Program-made: the position numbers and the translations under genes
Part shown: one piece after another, positions 43,057 to 51,742 of the stretch
Position numbering within the stretch: position 1 is the stretch's first letter
How the letters are laid out: the number at the start of each line of letters is the position of its first letter
Origin: Spirochaetales bacterium
GTDB taxonomy: Bacteria; Spirochaetota; Leptospiria; Leptospirales; Leptonemataceae
Assembly: GCA_024233935.1 (NCBI GenBank)
Contig: JACKOY010000011.1
Coordinates: 1-64,000 of the forward strand
Direction: 5' to 3'
Length of the DNA: 64,000 nt
The notes under the pieces: generated by a model
What the model saw: only the letters and a program-made list of their open reading frames with translations
Told to the model about the DNA's origin: nothing
Database searches by the model: none

Positions 43057-46000
43057 TCAGAGCCGCAGGCCCAACAGGCGATGGTGGGTTTCCCCTTCGT
43101 ATTCTGTGCGGGAATAGAGCACCTTGAGCAGAGAAAACTTGCGAAATCCGGTCTCGCTTTCCCGTTCGTAGTTCCAGAGCAGACCCCAGAGACTTCCGGT
43201 GGAATGGTAACCGCGCTCCGGACGTCGGAGGTTTTCGTAGGCGATGCCGAGCAGAAGACGGCTGGTTTCCTGAGCCGCCGCGCGATCGACGTTGCGATAC
43301 CAGACAAGACCGCCACCGACCAGCTGAAAGGTTGTTTGCGCGTCGGAGTCGGCGAATGTCAAAAGCGGCAGACTGCCCCAGGACATCGACGGGCCCTCAC
43401 GATCGTACCACCAGAGCGGCACAAAACTATTGTGGTGTCCGTCCTCCCTCGCAATGTCGTAGGCCCAGAGCAGATTTGCATCGTGTCGTCCTTGCTCCAG
43501 ATCCAGACCCGCCAGAACCGGTAGCCCCAGAATGCCAAGCCCGAAGGACGTACGCTCCGCCGAGTGCGTGAGCGTGGCGCTCGAAAGCAAGAGTCGAAAT
43601 GAGTCTTCATCCTGCTGCCTTTCGTGATCCAGCAAGTAGAGCAAATTCTGGCGACTGTACTCCGGTGCACTCTCCAGATACAACCCGGCAATCAGCTGCT
43701 GCGACTCCTCGGGGGAATTGCTGGAGAAGTAGACCGGCAGGACATGCAGAGTGCGTCGCATTGCAGTCGCATCCTGGCTGTACCAAACATTGCCGATCAG
43801 GTTCTGGCTCAGTTCTTCGCCCCGACGGTGTCGGTAATAAGCCGGAAGAACCAAAGTGGATACATCCCGATCCTGGTCCTGTCTGTAGTAGGAAAGCGGC
43901 GTAACGAGGCGCGTCTCCCCGGGTCCCCGGTAGGCGTAGTGCAACAAGGAAAGTTGCCGGCTTGCCGTGGCGTCCCGGGACGAAAAGAAAAACGGCGCCA
44001 CAAGAAAGCTACTTTGATCCGGGGACTCGCTCCCCCAGACATTCAACGCCAACCAGGATGTGGAGTCCAGGGACCGATGTCGATAGAAGCCCGGCAGAAC
44101 CAGGGTTGTCGACTTGTCGTCGGGGGCTTCCGCGTAGCGGAACAAGGGAACGGTCAGGCTCCAGCCTCGATCGCTTTGTGAATAGTAGTGCAGGGGCGAA
44201 AAAGCCGTAAAGCTGTTGGGACCGCGTCGTGAAAAATACAGCGGCACCAGGTGGCGAGAAACCTCCCGCCCATCACTCGCCTCATAGTAGCCCGGGAAAA
44301 CAAAGCGACGCGCCGTAACTCCCCGCGAATCAAAATACAGGGGAAACACGAGCAGGCGATCCAGTTGATCATCGCTTCGCTGCCAGTCCAGAAATCCCAA
44401 AACGTTTGTATGGCTGACTTCCTGGTCGGTCCGGCGATACATTCCCGGCAGAACCAACAGCTCGGAGCCCTCGCGGTTGTTTACGCGATGATAAAAGAAC
44501 GGTCCAAACTCGTACGCGCCACCCGGACCCGTCGCCGAAAAATAAAGCGGAGCGGCCACGAGCCAGCTGTCCCGGCTGTAAAATACCGCCGGCGCCAGAT
44601 AAGCCGAAGCAAGCCCGCCGGACGCATCGAGTCGATAGCCGGCGACACCCAGCCAGTTACGCACCGATTCGCTTTCGGTGTCGCCCATGTACAGGCCCGC
44701 CCATGGAATAATCCTGCTTCGAGTCAGGTCCGTCGCAGAGCCCGCCAGATCCCGCTGCCGCCGGGACTCGTAGTACAGCGGGCTTACGAAGAGACTGTCT
44801 TCCTGCGAGTTATCGAGACTGATGGATCGACGCTGAAAAAAGAAAGGCGCGAGCCACTGCGTATCGTTTGTTTCCCGGCCTTCCACGGTCGCATTCTGAC
44901 CATAGAGTCCGTACAGACCGAGCGTGGTTTCTTCGGTGCGCACGGGCGCGCCACCCGGACCCCGGCGCATATCGTAGCCGGCAGTCACGGTTCTGCGGGC
45001 CAGGGCCCAAAAGAGGCTGCGAGAGCGAGTGTGGGTCCGCCCCGACATGTCCGACTGCTCGCCCTCGTAATAGCCGGGAACTACGAACAGATCGTGTTTT
45101 TCAACGTTATCCTGATGACTGGTTGCACGATAGTAGAACGGCAGGAGCATCTGCTGCCCGGACTCAGGGTTGCTCCATTGCAAGAAAATCGGTGAGAGGG
45201 TAAGCGAGCGTTGTTCGAAGTGCCAGTCCCGGTGGTAGAGTAGCGGTAGAACCCGGAAGCCTCCTGTTTCGGGCGAGTTGTGTACGTTTATCAGCGGCCA
45301 GAGTACACTCTGCTCGCTACCCCGGGTGTGCTCATCGTAAGAACGTATGTAGGTCGGCCCGGCGTAGCTTTCCGTAAACGAGGCTCCCTGGCGCTGTCTG
45401 GCATAGAGGGGAAAAAAGCCGGGAATGATCGCTCTATAGCTGAGATCTTCACGAGAGTAGTCGAAAAAGACCCCGGGCACAAAAAGCGCTCGATCGTCGC
45501 TGGTCGTGTCCCAGGTAAACCAGGAAAGCGGCAACACCCGAAAATGGCGGCGGGTGTCGGCTTCTTCGTACGCCGCAAGGCCGTAGAAAAAATGGGCGCC
45601 GAAGAAATTTTGGGAACTCTCCCGGGTTACCGAACGCTCGCGGGAAATCTCCGGTTGGGTTGGAGGACCCGCATCCGGCTGCACCTGGTCCAGACGCTCT
45701 ATGCCGACGTCAGGATTCATCGGGTGCGGCACGTCTCTGCCCGGGCCAACCGTCACGCGCGTGGAAAGACTGACCAGATCGTAGAAAAGCGCCACGTCCT
45801 CGTCCAAAACGAATCCGCCGACGCCGTTACCCGCAAGGCGTGGCAAATGCGAGCGGGCCCTACGTCGCGAAAGTCCGATAGCGTTGATGTCAATAAAGAG
45901 CGATGGATCTTCGTACCTGAAGTACAGTGGCAGAGTCAGGCTTCCGCTGGAGTTCCGGTCGCTCCAGGACCAGAAGAAGGGCATCAGATGACGCTGCCTG

Positions 46001-48186
46001 GTTTGCGCCTGACGATCTTCCGATGTAAGCCAGGGGCCCAGCCAGAAAAGCTCGCGCTCGGCCAGCCGTCGGTGGTAGTGCAACAGTCCGAAAGACAACT
46101 GGCCTTCACTCACCGCGGGCTGGAAATAGGCCGGCAGAACAAAGAGGTAACCCTCCTCGCCCGGGCTATAAAACAAGAGCGGCCACGACCAGAGTTTCTG
46201 CAGCCGATCATCGGCGTCGTTGCGCCAGAACGTGTTTGCAAGCAAGGTCGCGCTTCCCCCGGCTGTCTCCGATCGGTATGCGAGCGGGACGATCGGGGCC
46301 CAGGATACGCTTTCGCGGGTGATTTGCAGACCCGAGCGACTGCTCTCTTCCGAAGTGTAAAAGACCGGAGTCACAACCCGCGCGGCGGTGGTCGAAATCT
46401 GACCACCAGCCCGTGTTTGCTCCACCGTTGAGGCACTACTCGAGTACCAGAGCGGTAGCACGAGCCAGCTGGAACTGTTCGATGTTTCGGAGCTCGAGGC
46501 CCGGTGTGCGAAGCCCGGCAGGTACGTCTGCACCTGCTCGGCCCCCGCATGGGAGTCCCGAAACTGCAAGAAGACGGGAGTGATGAGGGAAGAATCCTCC
46601 CGGTCTTCAGAATTGAGGAAGGAGGCGTAGAATCCGGGACCAAAATAGCGCTCGTAGCGCTCCCCGGAAAGCGCAAACACAAACGGCACGACAGCCATCG
46701 AAGTCAGCTGTTCGTCGCACTCCCGAATCCAGGCATTCAAAATCAGACTCGATTCGCAACTACCCGAACCGTGCGAATAGTAACCCGGGAAAAGAAGCGT
46801 TTCGCCATCGGTGTCGGCTGCGGAATAAAAAAGCGGCGTCAAAAGCACATGCGAGCCCGCCGACTGATCGGAACGCAGATTGTTCTCTGCATCTGGATCG
46901 TTCGGTCCGACCTCAGCATGGTAATGTAGAGGCGAAAACGAATAGGTGGCGCCGTCCGCACTATGACCGCTGAAGTACACCGGAAGAACATGAAACGCCG
47001 ATTCACTTTCGTACACATTGCCGATCAGCCGGCTGGAACCCGCCTCGCTCCGGTGCGAATAGTAACCCGGGAAAAGAAGCGTTTCGCCATCGGCGTCGGC
47101 CGCGGAATAAAAAAGCGGCGTCAAAAGCACATGCGAGCCCGCCGACTGATCGGAAGGCGAACTGGAATCGGAGTGCCAGAAATGAATTGGAGAGGCAGTA
47201 GTGGAACCGGCCGCGGATGAATTCTGATAGTATAAGGGAACGATGGCGAAACCAGTCTGCTGCGGATTCCACCAGGAGAAGAAGAGCGGAGCCGCATGAA
47301 AAGCGCCGCCTTCCGGATTTTGAGAAGCCCACACGTTCAAGACCAGACGCTCGCTCGTGTTCGGCCCGGACCGGGAATAGTAGCCCGGCAAGACAAGCGT
47401 GCTTCTGTCCGCCAGGGGCTCCTGGTGAAAATAACCCAGCCAGCTTACAAATGTAACTTGTTCCGGAGAACTTTCCAGATAGTGCATCCATGAAAAACTC
47501 CGATGCTCGGAACCCTCGCCGCTTTCGGGTTGGCTTGTGCGCCAGGCAAAAAGCGGCGTGAAGAGTTCCGTCCGGCTGGAATTCAAACCGGGACCGGCCG
47601 CTTCGGTTTCGTACTGAAAGAGTGGCAGCACGCGCAGGAGCTGGTTTTCGGCCGACGAGGCACGGTGAATAAACGGAAACAATCCGAAGGAACTGCGGTC
47701 TCCTCCGCGCTCGTAATACGCCAGGTACAAATACAGATCGAAGGCCTGGCCGGCCTGTCCCCGCGAATGATAGCTGAGCGGCGTCAGAAGCCGACTGCCC
47801 TCTTCGTCCGATCGAAAGTAGTAAACCGGGAGCACGTACGAAGACTCACGGGCATCTACCTTGCTCTTCAGGCCGTGCGCCAGGTAAAAGACATTCCAGT
47901 CAATAAAGCGCGGATAGTCCGTATACTGGTAAGCCCAGAACAGGTTCAGGTAATAGTGTTCCGGCCAGCTCTCGACTTCGACCAGGAACCCATCAAAGGG
48001 AATACGCTCGTAGCGATCAGAACCGAAATACTCCGCGTGGCGCTCCAGGTCGCTCCAGTCCGATCGGCGCTCCGGATCGCTGCCCTCCGCCGACACGGCA
48101 CGCGAGAGCACGAAGAGCGCCGCCAGGATTACCGCCAGCGGAGCCCGCCGGCGAAAGCTCAGGCCATGTCCCAAAGGCACACACAC
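43057..48186 (-). CDS. Giant exported repeat protein (1709 residues)
   Basis: The protein has a signal peptide (RRRAPLAVILAALFVLSRAV then SA-EGSD). Nearly all the rest is built of short repeats with the pattern LxxPLFYSxxxxxGxxxLxLPGYYxxR, then LxLNVWxSxxxxxxFxVxPVYFS. The sequence is rich in Tyr, Phe, Ser and Leu with hydrophobic/polar alternation typical of beta strands, so an outer-membrane or long beta-solenoid structure is likely. The start codon is GTG (48186). No catalytic motif or known domain. Two DNA segments inside it are almost identical (46771-46872 and 47053-47154). It lies just upstream of the thiC riboswitch on the same strand. Function unknown. Confidence 0.75.
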   Translation of the reverse strand: MCVPLGHGLSFRRRAPLAVILAALFVLSRAVSAEGSDPERRSDWSDLERHAEYFGSDRYERIPFDGFLVEVESWPEHYYLNLFWAYQYTDYPRFIDWNVFYLAHGLKSKVDARESSYVLPVYYFRSDEEGSRLLTPLSYHSRGQAGQAFDLYLYLAYYERGGDRSSFGLFPFIHRASSAENQLLRVLPLFQYETEAAGPGLNSSRTELFTPLFAWRTSQPESGEGSEHRSFSWMHYLESSPEQVTFVSWLGYFHQEPLADRSTLVLPGYYSRSGPNTSERLVLNVWASQNPEGGAFHAAPLFFSWWNPQQTGFAIVPLYYQNSSAAGSTTASPIHFWHSDSSSPSDQSAGSHVLLTPLFYSAADADGETLLFPGYYSHRSEAGSSRLIGNVYESESAFHVLPVYFSGHSADGATYSFSPLHYHAEVGPNDPDAENNLRSDQSAGSHVLLTPLFYSAADTDGETLLFPGYYSHGSGSCESSLILNAWIRECDEQLTSMAVVPFVFALSGERYERYFGPGFYASFLNSEDREDSSLITPVFLQFRDSHAGAEQVQTYLPGFAHRASSSETSNSSSWLVLPLWYSSSASTVEQTRAGGQISTTAARVVTPVFYTSEESSRSGLQITRESVSWAPIVPLAYRSETAGGSATLLANTFWRNDADDRLQKLWSWPLLFYSPGEEGYLFVLPAYFQPAVSEGQLSFGLLHYHRRLAERELFWLGPWLTSEDRQAQTRQRHLMPFFWSWSDRNSSGSLTLPLYFRYEDPSLFIDINAIGLSRRRARSHLPRLAGNGVGGFVLDEDVALFYDLVSLSTRVTVGPGRDVPHPMNPDVGIERLDQVQPDAGPPTQPEISRERSVTRESSQNFFGAHFFYGLAAYEEADTRRHFRVLPLSWFTWDTTSDDRALFVPGVFFDYSREDLSYRAIIPGFFPLYARQRQGASFTESYAGPTYIRSYDEHTRGSEQSVLWPLINVHNSPETGGFRVLPLLYHRDWHFEQRSLTLSPIFLQWSNPESGQQMLLPFYYRATSHQDNVEKHDLFVVPGYYEGEQSDMSGRTHTRSRSLFWALARRTVTAGYDMRRGPGGAPVRTEETTLGLYGLYGQNATVEGRETNDTQWLAPFFFQRRSISLDNSQEDSLFVSPLYYESRRQRDLAGSATDLTRSRIIPWAGLYMGDTESESVRNWLGVAGYRLDASGGLASAYLAPAVFYSRDSWLVAAPLYFSATGPGGAYEFGPFFYHRVNNREGSELLVLPGMYRRTDQEVSHTNVLGFLDWQRSDDQLDRLLVFPLYFDSRGVTARRFVFPGYYEASDGREVSRHLVPLYFSRRGPNSFTAFSPLHYYSQSDRGWSLTVPLFRYAEAPDDKSTTLVLPGFYRHRSLDSTSWLALNVWGSESPDQSSFLVAPFFFSSRDATASRQLSLLHYAYRGPGETRLVTPLSYYRQDQDRDVSTLVLPAYYRHRRGEELSQNLIGNVWYSQDATAMRRTLHVLPVYFSSNSPEESQQLIAGLYLESAPEYSRQNLLYLLDHERQQDEDSFRLLLSSATLTHSAERTSFGLGILGLPVLAGLDLEQGRHDANLLWAYDIAREDGHHNSFVPLWWYDREGPSMSWGSLPLLTFADSDAQTTFQLVGGGLVWYRNVDRAAAQETSRLLLGIAYENLRRPERGYHSTGSLWGLLWNYERESETGFRKFSLLKVLYSRTEYEGETHHRLLGLRL
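46771..46872. repeat. Near-identical internal DNA repeat, copy A
   Basis: 102 bp inside the giant repeat protein gene, matching 47053-47154 with only two mismatches. The copies are 282 bp (94 codons) apart, so the frame is kept. Confidence 0.95.
47053..47154. repeat. Near-identical internal DNA repeat, copy B
   Basis: Second copy of the 102-bp segment; it encodes SDQSAGSHVLLTPLFYSAAD and the following GETLLFPGYYSH. The rest of the gene shows far lower DNA similarity between units, so this pair is recent or recently converted. Confidence 0.95.
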
Positions 48187-48230
48187 TCGACGCTGGAGTC
48201 ACACCCGATGTTCATCTTTTCAGAGCTATC

Positions 48231-48294
48231 GGGCGCCAGTTGAACCAGACTCAGTTACGACCTCAGCCAGGCAGGAGACGTCCATCGCCCAGAA
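48231..48294. repeat. 64-bp direct repeat, copy 1
   Basis: Identical over 64 bp to 49337-49400, starting GGGCGCCAGTTGAACCAGAC. It covers the last codons and 3' flank of the pseudogene of the 49369-49809 membrane protein. The two copies are 1106 bp apart. Confidence 0.97.
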
Positions 48295-48490
48295 CAATCA
48301 GCAGAGCCACACTCCGCGCCAACCAGATCACCACCCGGACCACATTGTTGCGCACGAGTTTCTGGATCGCGCGATGGTCCCGCCGCTGAGACAGGCGCCT
48401 GTGGCCGGGAATCAATACAAGGCCGGTCCAGACCCAGTTGACGACTATCAGAGCCGCAAGGGTCACCGCACGTCCAAGTGTCGATCCAGC
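48263..48490 (-). pseudogene. 3' fragment of a paralog of the 49369-49809 membrane protein
   Basis: Read on the minus strand it encodes VPGIAG, then TLAALIVVNWVWTGLVLIPG, HRRLSQRRDHRAIQKLVRNN and LARSVALLIVLGDGRLLPG, homologous to the C-terminal half of the gene at 49369-49809. The N-terminal half is missing; a short 5' remnant (MAFEFLSAPLLL) lies about 800 bp upstream at 49292-49336. The intervening DNA carries a lipoprotein gene on the other strand. 48491-48788 has no confident gene. A split, 5'-truncated pseudogene is the simplest reading. Confidence 0.7.
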
Positions 48491-48788
48491 TATGCCCGGA
48501 ACTCGTTGCGCATCGGATCGACCGTATCAAGTGGCTCCTCGACATAGCTTCGCAAAATTCGCGTTTCAGCACGAGCAAGGCTTTCCCCCTTTCGCAAACG
48601 TCGATACAGCCAGCGGGCCTCCGCATGGCTGTCGGCATCCTCGGCAGGCAATAGCGCGCCGTTGTGCACGGGCCCGTTCACAATTATTTTTGTTGCGAAC
48701 TTGACCGGATAGACACAGTTGATGCTAAAGCGCGCGTCTCGGAAATGATCATGCCGCCAATCTGTTCGATGGTGAAGCCGGTGCAGAA

Positions 48789-49073
48789 ATGAAACAAGGA
48801 GCCGCACTGCTTACGCTGCTCTTATTCTTTTGTGTTGTGTCCGGAGCCTGCTATACCCGCGATCGTCAGGATTGTCACGATGACAATCGCGAACAAATTG
48901 AAATGGCGCAGACGATTGCCGTGCTCTGCAATTCGAGCGCGCTTTCGGAAGAGGTCACGATCAACGGTGAATCGCGCACTCGCTTTACACTCTGTGGCGC
49001 CACTCTGCTCGCTCTGGCGGGGTTCGGCGAAGACTGCGGCGCTTACAGCGACTGGTGGTTCTTTACGCCCTGA
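48789..49073 (+). CDS. Small Cys-rich lipoprotein
   Basis: 94 residues. LLTLLLFFCVVSGACYT ends in a good lipobox (VSGAC). The mature part has Cys in RQDCHDD, AVLCNSS, TLCGAT and EDCGAY, so disulfides are likely. It is the only plus-strand gene between the giant repeat protein and the diguanylate cyclase, and it sits inside the split pseudogene locus. No family recognised. The ribosome-binding site before ATG 48789 is weak. Confidence 0.6.
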   Translation: MKQGAALLTLLLFFCVVSGACYTRDRQDCHDDNREQIEMAQTIAVLCNSSALSEEVTINGESRTRFTLCGATLLALAGFGEDCGAYSDWWFFTP

Positions 49074-49111
49074 TTCTATGCGGTGCAAGCCGGGTTGCGC
49101 AAGCGCTGGAA

Positions 49112-49336
49112 TCAACACGGATCAGCAGTAGTTACAATAATCAATAAATATTTATCACAGTCAGTGCCGCCGCCCGCTACGCAGCTCAGGTAAAGCACTG
49201 CGAAAAACCGGCGCCATTGCTCATTATCCTCTTCGATTAAGCGGCATTCTTCTTCGCCGAAACACGCTGTAGCGAGCGATAAAATCAGGGTAAGATGCAC
49301 CAGCAGCAACGGAGCGCTCAGGAATTCAAACGCCAT
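49112..49336 (-). CDS. Small lipoprotein with a chimeric signal peptide
   Basis: 74 residues. The first dozen, MAFEFLSAPLLL, are homologous to an internal stretch of the adjacent membrane protein (MAFEFLSTPLLF); then VHLTLILSLATAC completes a lipobox. The mature part has GEEECRL, LSCVAG, TDCDKY and a final Cys. The start codon is the former internal Met of a broken gene copy, so the reading frame was probably assembled by rearrangement. Whether it is expressed is uncertain. The 64-bp repeat copy 2 begins directly upstream. Confidence 0.45.
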   Translation of the reverse strand: MAFEFLSAPLLLVHLTLILSLATACFGEEECRLIEEDNEQWRRFFAVLYLSCVAGGGTDCDKYLLIIVTTADPC

Positions 49337-49400
49337 GGGCGCCAGTTGAACCAGACTCAGTTACGACCTCAGCCAGGCAGGAGACGTCCATCGCCCAGAA
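49337..49400. repeat. 64-bp direct repeat, copy 2
   Basis: Second copy of the perfect 64-bp repeat. It contains the stop codon (49369-49371) and last residues GDGRLLPG of the intact membrane protein gene. Beyond base 64 the two loci continue to align but with many mismatches. Confidence 0.97.
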
Positions 49401-49809
49401 GTATGAGCAGAACCACGCTACGGGCCAACCAGGCCACCACGCGCACTGCATTGTTGCGCACCAGTCTGCGGATTTCACGCTCGTCCCGGGCCCGGGCCAG
49501 GCGGCGGTGACCCGGAACCATAACCAGGGCGGTCCAGACCCAGTTGAGCACGATCAAGGCCGTAAGACACACGGCTATCCAGCCCGGGACGGAAACGAAG
49601 AACAGTAGCGGCGTGCTCAAAAATTCAAAGGCCATGGGTAGGACAGCAATCGTGGTGCGGAAACGATGCCTGGCTTCAAAACGCGCAAAGTTGATTTCGG
49701 AAACTTCTTCAAACAGGGGGTAGTGTACGATTTGGACGAAGAAGATCAGACCGGTCATGTAGAGCGTCGCGGCCAGATGAAGCACGATGCCCGCCGTAAG
49801 CCAGATCAT
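49369..49809 (-). CDS. Four-helix membrane protein, unknown
   Basis: 146 residues with hydrophobic helices at about 5-27, 55-72, 75-97 and 122-140. Conserved-looking polar features are FVQIVHYPLFEEV, FARFEARHRFRTT and VWTALVMVPGHRRL. This resembles small DUF1772-like membrane proteins, though I am not sure of the family. Its ATG overlaps the stop of the preceding lipoprotein by 4 bp, so it is the last intact gene of the acyltransferase-lipoprotein unit. A broken paralog lies downstream. Confidence 0.75.
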   Translation of the reverse strand: MIWLTAGIVLHLAATLYMTGLIFFVQIVHYPLFEEVSEINFARFEARHRFRTTIAVLPMAFEFLSTPLLFFVSVPGWIAVCLTALIVLNWVWTALVMVPGHRRLARARDEREIRRLVRNNAVRVVAWLARSVVLLILLGDGRLLPG

Positions 49810-50429
49810 TCGGTTCCGGCAGCTCCCTTTCCAAACACGGCGCTGGCTTCACCAAGCACGTAGCCAAATAAACAGATCTGAACCGGCGAGGTGACGATGT
49901 CGAGCACACAGGCAAACGGAGCGCCGACTGCAACGACCGGGTACGCCCAGGCCTCGCGCACATCTTCATTCTGCGCCGGCAACCTGAAACGCGCCTCGTG
50001 ATTCTCACAACTATCCCGGAGCAGGTAGAGGTCCCCTTCCACCGGTGTTCTGTAGGCGAGACAATCCCCCGTGCTGAGACGCAGGCCGTTGGGACTTTCG
50101 CTGATGGGTGGAATTGGCTCCATGCGGGCAAAGAGTTCCGGCGGCACCATGCCGCGATGAGTCTGAAAAGCAGCGCTTTCGTTCCGGGCGTAAAGGCGAT
50201 CGAGCGGAATCGAGGCCCAGTGTGGAACCGGATCGATTGGATCAGTATCTCCAAACCAGACCAGGCCGTAGACCAGAACCAGCTCCTGGTCGGCCCTCCA
50301 GAATTGAACGTCATCGACGAGTTGACGCCGAACACCCGTATCCCAGAGGGAAAGCGAAAAACAGCCGGGCAACAGAACCAGAACAGCCAGAAGCAGGCGA
50401 CCGAAGACCGGACGCTCAGGTCCCACCAA
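49806..50429 (-). CDS. YceK-like lipoprotein
   Basis: 207 residues. LLLAVLVLLPGCFS gives a clear lipobox. The C-terminal VVAVGAPFACVLDIVTSPVQ pattern resembles the YceK/YidQ lipoproteins; the middle is a long insertion with several Cys. Location should be the periplasmic face of a membrane. The start is TTG (50429) or GTG (50426); both lie inside the end of the acyltransferase gene, so translation is coupled. The gene also overlaps the membrane protein downstream by 4 bp. Confidence 0.72.
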   Translation of the reverse strand: MVGPERPVFGRLLLAVLVLLPGCFSLSLWDTGVRRQLVDDVQFWRADQELVLVYGLVWFGDTDPIDPVPHWASIPLDRLYARNESAAFQTHRGMVPPELFARMEPIPPISESPNGLRLSTGDCLAYRTPVEGDLYLLRDSCENHEARFRLPAQNEDVREAWAYPVVAVGAPFACVLDIVTSPVQICLFGYVLGEASAVFGKGAAGTE

Positions 50430-51702
50430 TGTCCCCGGGCGCGACCAGGGTGTAGGTCATGTTCTGCGCATCTTCCAGCAGGCGCTGCATGTCGCCCAGT
50501 AGCCGCGCAAGCAATCGTTCGGCGGTCTCGTTCTTGTCTTTCTGATATTGGTCGTAGTAGTCCGAAAGGTGAAATGCCGGCGCAAAACTCAAGTGAGCCC
50601 GCCGAGGCAGGTGCGATGGCTCGCCCCCCAACATGCGCGGTTTCTTCCCGAGCACGAGCGATTCAAAACGAGCCAGCCATTCGTAGAAGCGTTCCGGGGT
50701 CGGTCTCGAAATCAGGTAGTCGCGATGCATGACGATAAAGTCGTAGGCCTTGCTCAATTCACGATTTGCCCAGCGCAAATCTGAAGGCGTAATGACCGGC
50801 AGATCCTTTTGCGGATAACCGATTTCGACCATTTCGATGACCGCAGTGACATGGCGAAGCTTTTGAATTGCGTCTGCCTCCGTGTTGTAGGACGGCACTT
50901 TCAGGCGCACAGCAACGTTATCGAGAATGCGATGGCGAACACGCCCAATGCGATAGTCAAAGTCGGGATTACCATCGACGGCGATCCCGTATTCGTTTTC
51001 CGCCTGTTCGAGCAGCACCCGGCCGACCATCAGAAACCGTCGCAGCAGATTGCGGCCACCCGCCTCCAGGCCCAGGCTCTTTTCCAGAACGTCCATGGAC
51101 TGATCCAGATCCCGCTCAATTTCGGCCCGCTCGGATTTGATCACATACTTCACGAATCCGGGCAGAACCGTGATGTCCGCCTTTGCATCCAGTTTAAGTG
51201 CGTCTGCGAGGGCGGCGAAACTCAGCTTAATGATGCCGGCCTGAAACGGCATCAGGTTGTCATTCTCTCCGCACATCGGTTCGCCTTCTGGAAAGAGGAC
51301 CAACTTCCCGCCCGCCCGGGCGAGAATGGACCGCGTCATGCGCATGCTATCGCGGTCCGGTATTCCCGGGATAATGGAATAGGCGCCCACGCTCTGAAAG
51401 ACCTTGCCCACGGCGCCAAACAAGAAATCGAAGGCACGCCGGGTGGCCATGTAATTGAAACGGCTGCCCATGACGTTGGCCACATGATAGGCGATCAGGG
51501 GCTCCGCCTGGCTGGGATGGTTCGTGAAGAACACCAGTCGATCGCGTCGCAGGCTCCGCAGCATGCGCCGGTCCTCCGGGCTGATGATGATGTCCTCTAT
51601 GTTCTGGTATTCTTTGAGTACGACCGGTAGGGTCGCGTCGGCGAACCAGGCAACCGGCAACTTGAAATCGGGTGGAATGAAGAATTGCGACATGCCCGAC
51701 AA
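50416..51702 (-). CDS. PlsC-like acyltransferase
   Basis: 428 residues. The acyltransferase block shows FFTNHPSQAEP, where the usual HX4D catalytic pair reads HX4E, and VLFPEGEPM in place of FPEGT. The next regions (ITVLPGFVKYV, DYLISRPTPERFYEWL) are not typical of short PlsC enzymes, and the total length is well above the usual 240-280. It probably acylates glycerol-3-phosphate, lysophosphatidate or another lipid at the inner membrane. glpD lies 41 bp upstream on the same strand, which fits a glycerol-phosphate to phospholipid link. ATG 51702 or 51693 may start it. Confidence 0.8.
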   Translation of the reverse strand: MSGMSQFFIPPDFKLPVAWFADATLPVVLKEYQNIEDIIISPEDRRMLRSLRRDRLVFFTNHPSQAEPLIAYHVANVMGSRFNYMATRRAFDFLFGAVGKVFQSVGAYSIIPGIPDRDSMRMTRSILARAGGKLVLFPEGEPMCGENDNLMPFQAGIIKLSFAALADALKLDAKADITVLPGFVKYVIKSERAEIERDLDQSMDVLEKSLGLEAGGRNLLRRFLMVGRVLLEQAENEYGIAVDGNPDFDYRIGRVRHRILDNVAVRLKVPSYNTEADAIQKLRHVTAVIEMVEIGYPQKDLPVITPSDLRWANRELSKAYDFIVMHRDYLISRPTPERFYEWLARFESLVLGKKPRMLGGEPSHLPRRAHLSFAPAFHLSDYYDQYQKDKNETAERLLARLLGDMQRLLEDAQNMTYTLVAPGDIGGT

Positions 51703-51742
51703 CAGTGGGCGCCGGGCAATAAACGGTCAAACCCAAAGAGAT

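Noticed and set aside
45280..46431. Long plus-strand open frame of 383 codons
   Set aside because: Antisense to the giant repeat protein gene; basic, repetitive composition typical of a shadow frame.
48490..48807. Minus-strand frame of 105 codons in the split pseudogene locus
   Set aside because: No signal peptide, ribosome-binding site or recognisable family, and its 5' end overlaps the better-supported lipoprotein start. It may be a remnant.
48231..49400. Integron cassette with attC sites
   Set aside because: The 64-bp repeats lie within coding sequence ends and lack the paired inverted core sites of attC; no integrase is present.
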